A stretch of 42,294 bases of DNA from Blautia sp. (GTDB taxonomy: Bacteria; Bacillota; Clostridia; Lachnospirales; Lachnospiraceae), in contig JAPFCU010000066.1 of assembly GCA_026169535.1 (NCBI GenBank), forward strand, positions 1 to 42,294, read 5' to 3'. Shown here piece by piece: positions 1-9,506 of this stretch. Every line of letters starts with the position of its first letter. The first letter of the stretch is position 1. The notes beneath the pieces were generated by a model. It did no database searches and was not told the origin of the DNA. It saw only the letters and a program-made list of their open reading frames with translations. Position numbers and translations under genes: made by a program.

Positions 1-165
1 CATGGGTTTTAAAAAGATTAGTAAAAAATAGATGCAGAATTTTGATACTTTGTAAGAAAAAAATAAAATTTATTTTGAATATCAGACTATTTTTAATAAT
101 TTCTATACAACGAAAAAACACCGTCCCCGCGGCAATCACGTCGTCCGCAAAAACAGTGCTTTAAG

Positions 166-238
166 TGCGTCTTCAGGGGTTCGAACCCTGGACACCCTGA
201 TTAAGAGTCAGGTGCTCTACCAACTGAGCTAAAGACGC
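166..238 (-). tRNA. tRNA-Lys (anticodon CTT)
   Basis: The minus strand folds into a cloverleaf. The 7-bp acceptor stem GCGTCTT pairs exactly with AAGACGC. The anticodon loop CTCTTAA, between stem arms CCTGA and TCAGG, gives anticodon CTT (lysine, AAG codons). The T arm CAGGG-TTCGAAC-CCCTG is intact. The discriminator base is A and no CCA is encoded, so the 3' end needs CCA addition. Position 166 is the discriminator and 238 is base 1. Confidence 0.95.
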
Positions 239-351
239 TTATTAAATTGTGTTTATTTTGTGTGTTTCCTTAACGCAAGAATTATTATACGAAACCACAG
301 ATAAAAAGTCAAGCATTATTTTATAATTTTTTTAAATTTTTCACCAAAAAA

Positions 352-519
352 TCACTTTTCGCTTTTATCCGCATTTTTTCTATCCAACGAATCCAGCATT
401 TTTGCCAGTTCACCTGCATTCTTATGAATTTTTTTCAAATGTCCGTCCAGTTTGCGATGCTCATAACTGAACTGCATCAGGACTGCCTGGATTCTGCCAT
501 GCTTTTTCAACGCCGCCAT
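352..519 (-). CDS. small unrecognised basic protein (55 aa)
   Basis: This minus-strand frame of 55 codons begins MAALKKHGRIQAV and ends NADKSEK. A good ribosome binding site (GAAGGAGAG) lies about 8 nt before the ATG, which is the main reason to call it. The protein is highly charged and rich in Lys, His, Leu and Asp, with a probable amphipathic helix over most of its length. It has no signal peptide, membrane segment or Cys pair. It lies downstream of trmB on the same strand but beyond a hairpin terminator at 557-585, so it is probably transcribed from its own promoter. I do not recognise a family. Confidence 0.6.
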   Translation of the reverse strand: MAALKKHGRIQAVLMQFSYEHRKLDGHLKKIHKNAGELAKMLDSLDRKNADKSEK

Positions 520-556
520 AATGCCTCTCTCCTTCTAAACAATTTTACTCAATTGA

Positions 557-585
557 TAAAAAGAGGACAGCAGTCTCTGTCCTCT
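557..585 (-). terminator. rho-independent terminator of trmB
   Basis: Read on the minus strand, a 9-bp stem AGAGGACAG/CTGTCCTCT with a 6-nt loop is followed directly by a T run. It lies about 50 nt past the trmB stop codon. Confidence 0.85.
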
Positions 586-634
586 GAAGTGTTTCTTCTA
601 TATTATATGTATATCTGATACAGACTGTTACCCA

Positions 635-1291
635 TTACTTCTGGCGGATCACCAGCTTGCAGATAGGATTTCCCATAGAAGAAAATTTCTCCTCATATTC
701 AGTCATCACATTTCCTTCCATCATATCCTCCTGATGATGAAGGTCAAATGTATGTGCCAGCAGCTCCCAGCTGCTTTCCTGTACCTCTTCCAGTGAAAAG
801 TCGAACAGATCCCTGTTATCTGTTTTAAACTCTACCAGTCCTTCCGGAACCAGAATTTTTTCATAGCGGGCAAGAAATTCCCTTGAAGTAAGCCTTCTTT
901 TGGCATGACGGGCCTTTGGCCATGGATCGGAAAAATTCAGATAGATCTTCTGAACCTCTCCCTTTTCAAAAATGTCCGGCAATTCTCTGGCATCCACTCT
1001 CATAAATAAGAGATTATCAAATCCCTCTCCTGCCTCCTCCAGTTCCTCTCTTTTTTGAAGCGCTCGAAGAAGAACGCTGTCGTACATTTCAATTCCTACA
1101 TAATTTACATCCGGATGAAGTCTTGCCATATCCATAAGGAAACGTCCCTTTCCCATTCCCACTTCTATATGAAGCGGCTGCTTCTTTGAAAAACACTCCG
1201 TCCATTTCCCCTTATGTGTTTTCGGGTCCTGTACTACATAAGCACTTTCCTGGATTGCATCCTTTGCTCCGGGTATATTCCGCAATCTCAT
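635..1291 (-). CDS. trmB: tRNA (guanine-N7-)-methyltransferase TrmB
   Basis: This is the SAM-dependent enzyme that makes m7G46 in the variable loop of tRNA. The 218-aa protein has the glycine-rich SAM motif (EVGMGKGRFL) about a quarter of the way in. It also has the family signature NFSDPWPKARHAKRRL in the middle and a C-terminal segment ending KLVIRQK. The open frame reaches upstream to 1333, but I place the start at 1291 (MRLRNIPGAK). There AGGAGG sits about 11 nt before the ATG, and MRLRN-type N termini are usual for this family. It is transcribed alone and divergently from the V-ATPase operon. Confidence 0.95.
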   Translation of the reverse strand: MRLRNIPGAKDAIQESAYVVQDPKTHKGKWTECFSKKQPLHIEVGMGKGRFLMDMARLHPDVNYVGIEMYDSVLLRALQKREELEEAGEGFDNLLFMRVDARELPDIFEKGEVQKIYLNFSDPWPKARHAKRRLTSREFLARYEKILVPEGLVEFKTDNRDLFDFSLEEVQESSWELLAHTFDLHHQEDMMEGNVMTEYEEKFSSMGNPICKLVIRQK

Positions 1292-1535
1292 ATCTGATCT
1301 GTCCTCCTGTAAACTTAAACGTAATCCTATCATACATGTTTTTTTTCCTTACATCAAGGAAAATTTCCCCTGTATATCTTCTATAAAAACGAAATTTTAT
1401 GACATATTAACAAGAAAAAGGGAAATAATAACCATAAGACTGCTGTAAATTTGAGTAGAAATTCTTGAACAAAAGGTGTATCATAGGATAAAGTTCCACA
1501 AAGGCACAAATCCTGAAACCAAAAGGAGGTTGAAT

Positions 1536-1847
1536 ATGGAACAGATACTAAACAAGCTGTCTGAAATAGAGCTTACTGCCAAACGTATCATGGAGGAAGC
1601 GGATGAGACCAAAAACGCACTTTCTGCAGAAATGGAGCAGGAATGCAAGGCTTTTGATGTTGCTCTGGAAAAGGAGACCAATGACAGGATACAGGAGCTG
1701 AGAAACAGTCTGGAAAAGAAAAAGGATTCAGAAATCAGTGCTCTCCGTCAGGAAACTGAAAAAATCCTTTCTGATCTGGATGATTTCTACAGCAAAAACC
1801 ACCAACAGCTTTCAGAGAAATTATTTCAGAAACTGCTGGAACACTGA
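1536..1847 (+). CDS. V-type ATPase peripheral stalk subunit (H/G type, NtpF-like)
   Basis: First gene of the V-ATPase operon, 103 aa from an ATG preceded by AAAGGAGG. Almost the whole chain is a predicted charged coiled coil with many Glu, Lys, Gln and Leu and no Cys pairs or membrane segments. That fits the short stalk subunit that pairs with subunit E to form the peripheral stator (NtpF in Enterococcus, AhaH in archaea). Position in the operon supports this more than sequence, since these coiled coils diverge quickly. An in-frame extension to 1476 has no ribosome binding site and was not used. The next gene begins 18 nt downstream. Confidence 0.75.
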   Translation: MEQILNKLSEIELTAKRIMEEADETKNALSAEMEQECKAFDVALEKETNDRIQELRNSLEKKKDSEISALRQETEKILSDLDDFYSKNHQQLSEKLFQKLLEH

Positions 1848-1865
1848 AAGGAGGCGCAGCACAGC

Positions 1866-2909
1866 ATGGGAAATCTCCTTTCCTACAGTGGAATCTCCGC
1901 CAAGATCCGTGCCATGCAAAGCAAACTGACTACAGAAAAACAGCTTCTTGAAATTCTTCAGCTTTCGGATGTTCCTCAGGTAATTGCCTACCTGAAACGT
2001 ACACCGGAATATGCAGAAGTCTGGAAGGATCTTGATGAAAATGCTCTTCATCGAGGGCAGATTGAAAAGCTTTTGAAGACATCTATCTTCCACAACTTTT
2101 CCCGGATCTATCAATTTGCCAACAAAGAACAGCGCAAATTCCTGGAACTATATTCCAAACGGTACGAAATCCGTGTGCTGAAAGAGATTATGACCGATCT
2201 TTTTGATCACAGGGATACCGATCCGGTGGATATCACACCTTACTGTGAATTTTTCCGTAAGCATTCCCGGCTGGATCTGGATAAGCTTACCGCCTGCACC
2301 ACCATGGAAGAACTTATTGCGGCTCTGAAAGGACACGAATTTTATCAGCCCCTTTCACAGATACGCAATCATGAAAACGCTTTGCTTTTCGACTATGGCA
2401 TGGCTCTTGACCTGTATTATTTTTCACAGATCTGGAACGTGCGCAAAAAACTTTTTTCCGGAAATGATCTCAAAGAAATCACCACTGCCTATGGCGAAAA
2501 ATTTGATATGCTGAATCTTCAGTTTATTTTCCGGTCAAAAAAATATTTTCATATGGCGCCCGCAGACATTTATGCTCTGCTGATCCCTATGAATTATAAA
2601 TTAAAAAAAGAAGAGATCAATGCTCTTGTGGAATCAACTACTTATGATCAGGCCCGCGCACTGTTCCGCAGGACTTACTATGGCAGAAAATACGAACATC
2701 TGGAAGCTCACAACCTGGAAGAATTTTATAATGTCATGCTCCGGGATACACTGGAAAAGGAAGCCCGCAGAGATCCTTACTCTGTAGCAGTCCTTTATTC
2801 TTATCTGTATCATAAAGAGCATGAGGTCTATCGCCTGACCATTGCACTTGAGTGCGTGCGTTACGGCGTGGATCCTCAGGAAGCGCTCCAGTATATCCGT
2901 AATAACTAA
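1866..2909 (+). CDS. V-type ATP synthase/ATPase subunit C (d-type)
   Basis: 347-aa subunit of the AC39/subunit d family (NtpC, AtpC). This funnel-shaped soluble protein sits on the c ring and couples it to the central stalk. The sequence is helical and rich in aromatics, with repeated segments such as SRIYQFANKEQRKFLELYSKR and a typical ending (ALECVRYGVDPQEALQYI), as in archaeal-type subunit C. The ATG at 1866 follows AAAGGAGG. Here subunit C precedes subunit I, whereas Enterococcus places it after K and E. No membrane segment is visible. Confidence 0.9.
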   Translation: MGNLLSYSGISAKIRAMQSKLTTEKQLLEILQLSDVPQVIAYLKRTPEYAEVWKDLDENALHRGQIEKLLKTSIFHNFSRIYQFANKEQRKFLELYSKRYEIRVLKEIMTDLFDHRDTDPVDITPYCEFFRKHSRLDLDKLTACTTMEELIAALKGHEFYQPLSQIRNHENALLFDYGMALDLYYFSQIWNVRKKLFSGNDLKEITTAYGEKFDMLNLQFIFRSKKYFHMAPADIYALLIPMNYKLKKEEINALVESTTYDQARALFRRTYYGRKYEHLEAHNLEEFYNVMLRDTLEKEARRDPYSVAVLYSYLYHKEHEVYRLTIALECVRYGVDPQEALQYIRNN

Positions 2910-2936
2910 CATTATCATCAACCCGGAGGTAACATC

Positions 2937-4871
2937 GTGATTGAAAAAATGAAATTTTTGAGCATCACAGGGCCAAAGGCGGACATTGACAGAATGACGG
3001 AAACCTATCTTTCCAGATATGAGATCCATCTGGAAAATGCACTGGCTGAACTGACAGAGGATGCAAATCTGTCTCCGTTTTTGGAGATCAACCCCTATCG
3101 TGAAGCTCTCACTTCCATCAGCAGTTTTTATGAACAGCTGGAAGATCCGGAAAGCATCACTCCGCAGAAAATGGACACAGAAACTGCCGTTTCTGTCGTT
3201 CGAAGAATCCAGAGGGAATCCCGGGAACTGGAAGAAGCCCGTGAAAAACTTCATGAACAGCATGCGGAGATGATCGATTCCCTTAAGATCATCCGTCCAT
3301 TCCGAAATCTGGAATATGACGTATCCGAAATCCTGAAGCTCCAATACATCCATTATCGCTTTGGTCGTATTGAAAAACAGTATTTTAAAAAGTTCGAAAA
3401 ATATATCTATGACACACTGGATACTATTTTTCTGAAATGCAGCGAGGACGAACAATATTACTATGGCGTATATTTTGTTCCTAAACACCAGGCTCATAAA
3501 GTCCATGCGGTTTATTCCTCCATGCACTTTGAACAGATTTTTGTTCCTGACTGCTATCAGGGTACTGCAAAGGAAGCTTTTTCTATTCTGGACAAACTTC
3601 ACAAAGATATCCATGCCGGTCTTGAACAAAACAAAAAAGATGCAGAACGATTCCTTACAGACAACCGTACTGCTATCGTTTCTGCCAAAGCAGCCCTGGA
3701 AGCCTGCTCTTCCAGCTTTGACATCCGAAGACTTGCGGCCTGCACAAAGGGAGAAAACAATACTTTCTATATCCTGTGCGGCTGGATGACCGAAAAAGAT
3801 GCTCTGGCATTCCAGGAAGATATCAAGGACGACGATAAGATCTTCTGTCTTATGGAAGAAGAACAGTCTCCTGCAAAAAAGACGCCGCCTACCAAGCTTC
3901 ATAACCTGAAGCTTTTCAGACCTTTTGAGATGTATATTAAAATGTACGGCCTTCCCGCCTATAATGAAATGGATCCCACCTGGTTTGTGGCGCTTACCTA
4001 TTCATTTATCTTCGGAGCAATGTTCGGAGATGTAGGCCAGGGTCTTCTCCTCTTCTTTGGCGGACTGATCCTGTATAAAACAAAGCACATGGATCTGGCA
4101 GGCATTATCAGCTGCGCCGGAATCTTTTCCACTTTCTTCGGATTTATGTACGGCAGTATCTTTGGATTCGAAGAAGTACTGCACGCATTCTGGCTTAAAC
4201 CAATGACAGCCATGATGGACGTTCCTCTTGTGGGCCGTCTGAATGCCGTGTTCGTTATTGCCATTGGATTCGGAATGTTCCTTATTCTGACCTGTATGGT
4301 ATTTAATATCATCAATTCTGTACGTAACCATAATACAGAAAAAACATGGTTCGACAGCAATGCTGTTGCCGGACTTATATTTTATGGCTCTATTGCCCTT
4401 TCTGCAGTACTTCTGGTTTCCGGAAAAAAGCTTCCTGCAGCAGCAGTTCTGGCAGTAATGTTCGGTATTCCGCTTCTTCTGATGTTCCTGAAGGAGCCCC
4501 TTACCAACCTGGTAGAAAAGAAAAAACAGATCTTTCCGGAGCAGAAAGGCATGTTTTTTGTACAGAGCTTCTTCGAGCTCTTTGAGGTACTGTTAAGCTA
4601 CCTCTCCAACACCCTTTCTTTCCTGCGTATCGGCGCTTTCGCCGTCAGCCATGCGGCTATGATGGAGGTTGTACTGATGCTTGCCGGAGCCACGGAAGGA
4701 GGCTCCCCAAACTGGATCATTGTTGTTCTTGGAAATCTCTTTGTATGCGCCATGGAGGGCCTGATCGTTGGTATCCAGGTTCTTCGTCTGGAATACTACG
4801 AGATCTTCAGCCGCTTCTATGCCGGAAACGGACGGGAATTTCTTCCTTTCAAAAAAAGGGAATGCCAGTAA
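2937..4871 (+). CDS. V-type ATP synthase/ATPase subunit I (a subunit)
   Basis: 644-aa membrane stator that forms the ion half-channels against the c ring. Residues 1 to about 330 are soluble and coiled-coil rich (cytoplasmic arm). From about 340 onward there are seven or eight hydrophobic segments. The essential arginine motif is present (SNTLSFLRIGAFAVSHA), with Arg at about residue 564. Translation starts at GTG 2937, because ACCCGGAGG lies about 7 nt before it and no ATG competes until codon 5. The gene follows subunit C by 27 nt and precedes subunit K by 86 nt, the longest gap in the operon. Confidence 0.95.
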   Translation: MIEKMKFLSITGPKADIDRMTETYLSRYEIHLENALAELTEDANLSPFLEINPYREALTSISSFYEQLEDPESITPQKMDTETAVSVVRRIQRESRELEEAREKLHEQHAEMIDSLKIIRPFRNLEYDVSEILKLQYIHYRFGRIEKQYFKKFEKYIYDTLDTIFLKCSEDEQYYYGVYFVPKHQAHKVHAVYSSMHFEQIFVPDCYQGTAKEAFSILDKLHKDIHAGLEQNKKDAERFLTDNRTAIVSAKAALEACSSSFDIRRLAACTKGENNTFYILCGWMTEKDALAFQEDIKDDDKIFCLMEEEQSPAKKTPPTKLHNLKLFRPFEMYIKMYGLPAYNEMDPTWFVALTYSFIFGAMFGDVGQGLLLFFGGLILYKTKHMDLAGIISCAGIFSTFFGFMYGSIFGFEEVLHAFWLKPMTAMMDVPLVGRLNAVFVIAIGFGMFLILTCMVFNIINSVRNHNTEKTWFDSNAVAGLIFYGSIALSAVLLVSGKKLPAAAVLAVMFGIPLLLMFLKEPLTNLVEKKKQIFPEQKGMFFVQSFFELFEVLLSYLSNTLSFLRIGAFAVSHAAMMEVVLMLAGATEGGSPNWIIVVLGNLFVCAMEGLIVGIQVLRLEYYEIFSRFYAGNGREFLPFKKRECQ

Positions 4872-4957
4872 ATATATAAACAACAGGGAATTTTGTTACT
4901 GTGAACAGTAACGGATTTCCCCCATAAAATTAATTTTATCATCAGGAGGATATTATC

Positions 4958-5389
4958 ATGAACATGATCATTCAAATCGTAACAGCAATCGCACTGGTTC
5001 TCAGCATTATCGTACCTTTTGGCTGCTATTTCCTTGGAGAAAAAAGCAAAAAACGTTATAAACGTACATTGGCAGTAAACTGTTTTCTGTTCTTCGGCGT
5101 TATCCTTGTAGCTTCTGTCGTAATGTTTGCAGGAACTGCAAGCGTACAGGCTGCTTCCGGTGCTGAAAGCGGACTTGCTACCGGTCTTGGCTATATTGCA
5201 GCTGCTCTTGTTACAAGTATTTCCGGTCTTGGTTCCGGTATTGCCGTTGCCAGCTCCGCAAGCGCTGCTCTTGGCGCATTAAGCGAAGACGGTTCTCTTT
5301 TTGGTAAATCTATTATCTTCGTAGCTATGGCCGAAGGTATCGCTCTTTACGGACTGATCATCTCCTTTATGATCCTTGGTAAACTTTAA
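4958..5389 (+). CDS. V-type ATP synthase/ATPase subunit K (c-ring proteolipid)
   Basis: 143-aa proteolipid with four hydrophobic segments (about 4-26, 38-60, 75-103, 117-141). The ion-binding carboxylate is Glu126 in FVAMAEGIALYG of the last helix. Helix 3 has the glycine-rich packing motif (GLGSGIAVASS). The Gln that ligates Na+ at this point in Enterococcus NtpK is Val97 here. The first hairpin lacks the glycine-rich motif and any carboxylate. It ends in SVQA-AS on the predicted outer face, which resembles a signal peptidase I site (see findings). The ribosome binding site is AGGAGG, 8 nt upstream. Each functional c unit is therefore one hairpin, not two. Confidence 0.92.
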   Translation: MNMIIQIVTAIALVLSIIVPFGCYFLGEKSKKRYKRTLAVNCFLFFGVILVASVVMFAGTASVQAASGAESGLATGLGYIAAALVTSISGLGSGIAVASSASAALGALSEDGSLFGKSIIFVAMAEGIALYGLIISFMILGKL

Positions 5390-5401
5390 GAGGCATAATC
5401 T

Positions 5402-5710
5402 ATGAAAATGTATTTAATCAGCGACAACATCGACACCTACACAGGCATGCGCCTGGCGGGTGTCGAGGGCGTAGTCGTCCATGAGCGTCAGGAACTTCGT
5501 GAAGCTCTGGAACGCACCATCGCAGACAAAGAAATCGGGATCATTCTCCTTACAGAAAAATTCGGAAGAGAATTCCCGGAAATCATTGATGACGTCCGGC
5601 TCCACCACAAAACTCCCCTGATTATTGAAATTCCTGACAGACATGGTACTGGACGGAAACCGGATTTTATCACTTCATATGTCAATGAAGCAATCGGACT
5701 GAAATTATAG
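5402..5710 (+). CDS. V-type ATP synthase/ATPase subunit F (NtpG-like)
   Basis: 102-aa central-stalk subunit that binds subunit D and tunes rotation. The fold is Rossmann-like. It starts MKMYLISDNIDTYTGMRLAG, carries the middle strand IGIILLTEKF, and ends in a short C-terminal helix. Length and opening motif match the archaeal/bacterial F family. The Shine-Dalgarno is weak (AAGAGG, overlapping the stop region of subunit K 12 nt upstream), so translation probably depends on coupling to the upstream gene. Confidence 0.92.
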   Translation: MKMYLISDNIDTYTGMRLAGVEGVVVHERQELREALERTIADKEIGIILLTEKFGREFPEIIDDVRLHHKTPLIIEIPDRHGTGRKPDFITSYVNEAIGLKL

Positions 5711-5722
5711 GCAGGTGAAAAC

Positions 5723-6310
5723 ATGACAATAGATGAAAAACTGCAGCATTTTTATGATGTTTCTATAGAGGAAGCAAAAGAAGATGCCGCAAAAGAAATC
5801 CAGGAGCATCGAGAATCACTTTCCCAGATGCTGAATGAACACAAAGATGCCCGCAGACAGGGTGCTGAGGCAGAAATCAAGGCGGAAGCCGATCATGTCC
5901 GCAGAGAGATCAACAAAGCTCTTGCAACAGAGCAGATCACACTGAAACGTCACTGGTCCAGAAAACAGGAAGAGCTGAAAGACAACCTCTTCTCAGCAGT
6001 CAGAAAAAAAGTGGATGCATTTATGCAGTCACCGGAATATCTGGATTACCTCTGCAAACAGATCCGGAACGTTCAGGAGTTTGCCGGGACAGATCCGGTA
6101 TACATTTCTATTTCCTCCGGCGACAGTGACAAGCTGGATATCCTTACCGCAAAAACCGGCGCAGAGCTTACCCTTTCCAAAGATGATTTTATCGGCGGTG
6201 TACGCGCTGCTATTCCGGAAAAAAATATCATGATCGACAATTCCTTCCTGGAAGAGCTGGAATCTATGCGTAAAGAATTCAAATTTGACGGAGGTCTGAA
6301 CCATGAATAA
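5723..6310 (+). CDS. V-type ATP synthase/ATPase subunit E
   Basis: 195-aa peripheral-stalk subunit. The N-terminal half (about residues 10-110) is a long charged helix that would pair with the short coiled-coil product of the first operon gene. The C-terminal half is a mixed alpha/beta domain that binds the A3B3 head (motif DDFIGGVRAAIPEKNIMIDN, typical of the E family). AGGTGAAAAC precedes the ATG. Its last two codons and stop overlap the start of atpA by 8 nt. Confidence 0.92.
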   Translation: MTIDEKLQHFYDVSIEEAKEDAAKEIQEHRESLSQMLNEHKDARRQGAEAEIKAEADHVRREINKALATEQITLKRHWSRKQEELKDNLFSAVRKKVDAFMQSPEYLDYLCKQIRNVQEFAGTDPVYISISSGDSDKLDILTAKTGAELTLSKDDFIGGVRAAIPEKNIMIDNSFLEELESMRKEFKFDGGLNHE

Positions 6311-8072
6311 AACAGGTATTATCTATGGAATCAACGGTCCTGTCATCTACCTGAAAGGTGACCCCGGATTCAAGATCTCCGAGATGGTCTATGTAGGAAA
6401 AGAAAATCTGGTAGGCGAGGTTATCGGTCTGAAAAAAGGCATGACCACCGTTCAGGTTTTTGAGGAGACCACCGGACTCCGCCCAGGTGAAACCGTTACC
6501 GGAACCGGCGACGCCATCTCCGTACTTCTTGGTCCTGGTATCATCCATAATATTTTTGACGGTATCCAGCGTCCTCTGGAAGAAATTACAAAAAACTCCG
6601 GAAAATATATTTCCAGAGGTGTCAGTGTAGATTCTCTGGACACAGAAAAAAAATGGCACACACATATTACAGTCAAGGAGGGGGATGTTGTGGGTCCCGG
6701 CACTATCATCGCCGAGACACAGGAAACAGCCTCCATTCTTCACAAATCCATGGTTCCGCCCACCATTACAGACGGTACTGTAATCAAGGCGGCTCCCGAT
6801 GGAGACTATAACATTCTGGAGCCTATCGTAACTCTCCAGCTTCCTGATGGAAGTACAAAGGAGCTGGCTCTGGCACAGAAATGGCCGATCCGTATCCCGC
6901 GTCCTACCCAGCTGCGATTCCCGGCAAGCGTTCCTCTGGTAACCGGACAGCGTATCCTGGATACCTTGTTCCCTATTGCCAAAGGCGGTACAGCTGCGGT
7001 TCCCGGTGGTTTTGGTACAGGAAAAACCATGACCCAGCATCAGATTGCCAAGTGGTCTGATGCAGATATCATCATTTATATTGGCTGCGGAGAACGTGGA
7101 AACGAGATGACTCAGGTTCTGGAAGATTTCAGTAAGCTGATCGACCCGAAATCAGGAAACCTGATGATGGACCGTACCACACTGATCGCCAACACTTCCA
7201 ACATGCCTGTCGCCGCACGAGAGGCCTCTATTTATACCGGTGTGACACTGGCTGAGTACTACCGCGACATGGGCTACGATGTAGCGATCATGGCAGACTC
7301 CACCTCCCGTTGGGCAGAAGCGCTCCGTGAGCTTTCCGGACGTCTGGAGGAAATGCCTGCAGAGGAAGGCTTTCCGGCTTATCTGGCATCCAAGCTTTCC
7401 GCCTTTTATGAACGAGCTGGAATGATGCAGAACTTAAACGGAACAGAAGGTTCTGTATCCATTATCGGTGCTGTATCCCCTCAGGGCGGTGATTTTTCCG
7501 AGCCGGTTACCCAGAATACCAAGCGTTTTGTCCGCTGCTTCTGGGGACTGGATAAATCTCTGGCCTATGCCCGCCATTTCCCGGCGATCCACTGGCTGAC
7601 CAGCTACAGTGAATACCTGGAAGATCTTTCTCCCTGGTACCGCGCCAATGTATCTCCGAAATTTGTCACCGACCGAAATCAGATCATGGCGATTCTCAAC
7701 CAGGAAAGCTCTCTGATGGAGATCGTTAAGCTGATCGGAAGCGATGTTCTTCCGGATGACCAGAAGCTTACCCTGGAAATCGCCAGAGTAATCCGTCTCG
7801 GCTTCCTTCAGCAGAATGCATTCCATGACGAAGACACCTGTGTTCCTATGGAAAAACAGTTCCAGATGATGGAGATCATCCTTTATCTTTACGAAAAATC
7901 CCGTGCTCTTGTAAACAGGGGAATGCCTGTTTCCGTGCTGAAAGAGGACAACATTTTTGAGCGAATCATTTCCATTAAATATGATGTTCCCAATAACCAG
8001 CTGGAAAAATTCGACCAGTACAGAAAAGATATTGATGAGTTCTATGACAATGTATTAAAGAAAAACGGCTGA
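6303..8072 (+). CDS. atpA: V-type ATP synthase/ATPase catalytic subunit A
   Basis: 589-aa catalytic subunit of the A3B3 head. The Walker A loop GGFGTGKT is at about residues 235-242. The Walker B region is [17 protein letters not shown], and the [22 protein letters not shown] signature follows it. The long non-homologous insert typical of A subunits lies before the P loop. The last base of the GGAGG ribosome binding site is about 7 nt before the ATG, inside the end of subunit E, so the two genes are translationally coupled. Length is normal for the family. Confidence 0.98.
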   Translation: MNKTGIIYGINGPVIYLKGDPGFKISEMVYVGKENLVGEVIGLKKGMTTVQVFEETTGLRPGETVTGTGDAISVLLGPGIIHNIFDGIQRPLEEITKNSGKYISRGVSVDSLDTEKKWHTHITVKEGDVVGPGTIIAETQETASILHKSMVPPTITDGTVIKAAPDGDYNILEPIVTLQLPDGSTKELALAQKWPIRIPRPTQLRFPASVPLVTGQRILDTLFPIAKGGTAAVPGGFGTGKTMTQHQIAKWSDADIIIYIGCGERGNEMTQVLEDFSKLIDPKSGNLMMDRTTLIANTSNMPVAAREASIYTGVTLAEYYRDMGYDVAIMADSTSRWAEALRELSGRLEEMPAEEGFPAYLASKLSAFYERAGMMQNLNGTEGSVSIIGAVSPQGGDFSEPVTQNTKRFVRCFWGLDKSLAYARHFPAIHWLTSYSEYLEDLSPWYRANVSPKFVTDRNQIMAILNQESSLMEIVKLIGSDVLPDDQKLTLEIARVIRLGFLQQNAFHDEDTCVPMEKQFQMMEIILYLYEKSRALVNRGMPVSVLKEDNIFERIISIKYDVPNNQLEKFDQYRKDIDEFYDNVLKKNG

Positions 8073-8088
8073 CAGGAGGAAAGTTTTT

Positions 8089-9471
8089 ATGGCAATCGAA
8101 TATTTGGGATTAAGCGAGATAAACGGCCCTCTGGTAGTCCTGGAAGGGGTAAAAAACGCCGCTTATGAAGAAATTGTTGAATTTCACATGGATGACGGCA
8201 CACAGAAAATTGGCCGTATTGTAGAAATTTATGAAGATAAAGCCGTGATCCAGGTTTTTGAAGGAACTGATAATATGTCCCTGACAAACACACATACACG
8301 GCTTACCGGACATCCTATGGAAATCGGGCTGTCTCCTGATATCCTTGGACGTACCTTTAACGGAATCGGCGAGCCTATTGACGGTCTTGGAGAAATTGTG
8401 CCTGAAGTAAAACTGAACATCAACGGTCTTCCGCTGAATCCGGTTTCCCGTGAATATCCACGAAACTATATCAACACAGGTATCTCTGCCATTGACGGAC
8501 TGACCACTCTTATCCGCGGGCAGAAACTTCCTATTTTTTCCGGAAACGGTCTTCCACACGATAAACTGGCTGCACAGATTGTACAGCAGGCTTCTCTTGG
8601 AAGTGATTCCGATGAAAACTTTGCCATTGTGTTTGCTGCAATGGGTGTAAAATATGACGTAGCTGAATTTTTCCGCCGTACCTTTGAGGAAAGCGGCGCT
8701 TCTGATCATGTTGTCATGTTCCTGAACCTGGCAAACGACCCGGTGGTGGAACGTCTTCTTACTCCGAAGATTGCTCTCACTGCCGCTGAATACCTTGCCT
8801 TTGAAAAGGGAATGCACATCCTGGTCATCCTGACTGACATCACCTCCTTCTGTGAAGCTATGCGAGAGGTTTCCTCCTCCAAAGGAGAAATCCCTTCCCG
8901 AAAAGGTTATCCGGGATATCTTTACAGTGAACTTGCCACTCTTTATGAGCGCGCAGGTATCGTTCAGGGCGGAACCGGATCTGTTACACAGATTCCTATC
9001 CTGACTATGCCTAATGATGATATCACGCATCCTATCCCCGACCTTACCGGATATATCACAGAAGGTCAGATTGTTCTGGATCGCCAGCTCCACGGACAGG
9101 CAATTTATCCGCCAATCAACGTGCTTCCTTCCCTTTCCCGTCTGATGAAGGACGGCATCGGAGAAGGCTTTACCAGAGAAGACCATCAGGATGTGGCAAA
9201 TCAGCTGTTCTCCTGTTATGCAAAAGTAGGCGACGCCAGAGCCCTTGCTTCCGTTATCGGTGAAGACGAGCTCTCTCCTCTGGACAAGCAGTATCTGGTG
9301 TTTGGTAAAGCATTTGAGGCCGAATTTGTCGGACAGACAGAAACAGAAAACAGAAGTATTACTGAAACCCTTGATAAGGGCTGGGAGCTTCTGGGACTTC
9401 TTCCAAAAGAAGAGCTTGACCGAATCGATACAAAGATCCTGAACAAATACTATAAAGAAACTGTCCGCTGA
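8089..9471 (+). CDS. atpB: V-type ATP synthase/ATPase regulatory subunit B
   Basis: 460-aa non-catalytic nucleotide-binding subunit of the head. It has the degenerate P-loop region ([15 protein letters not shown]) expected of B. It also has the strongly conserved segments [41 protein letters not shown] and [23 protein letters not shown] follows GGAGGAAAG. The gap to atpA is 16 nt. Length is normal. Confidence 0.98.
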   Translation: MAIEYLGLSEINGPLVVLEGVKNAAYEEIVEFHMDDGTQKIGRIVEIYEDKAVIQVFEGTDNMSLTNTHTRLTGHPMEIGLSPDILGRTFNGIGEPIDGLGEIVPEVKLNINGLPLNPVSREYPRNYINTGISAIDGLTTLIRGQKLPIFSGNGLPHDKLAAQIVQQASLGSDSDENFAIVFAAMGVKYDVAEFFRRTFEESGASDHVVMFLNLANDPVVERLLTPKIALTAAEYLAFEKGMHILVILTDITSFCEAMREVSSSKGEIPSRKGYPGYLYSELATLYERAGIVQGGTGSVTQIPILTMPNDDITHPIPDLTGYITEGQIVLDRQLHGQAIYPPINVLPSLSRLMKDGIGEGFTREDHQDVANQLFSCYAKVGDARALASVIGEDELSPLDKQYLVFGKAFEAEFVGQTETENRSITETLDKGWELLGLLPKEELDRIDTKILNKYYKETVR

Positions 9472-9506
9472 AAACCGGCGAACAGAAGATCAACGGAGGT
9501 GATTTC

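Noticed and set aside
1441..1492. Candidate sigma-A promoter for the V-ATPase operon (TTGAAC and GATAAA)
   Set aside because: Spacing is acceptable at 16 nt but both boxes are weak and several equally poor pairs exist in this AT-rich stretch.
2634..3902. 422-codon minus-strand frame under atpI
   Set aside because: Antisense shadow of two well-supported V-ATPase genes; residue make-up is that of a reverse frame (Phe, Cys, His rich), no start signal.
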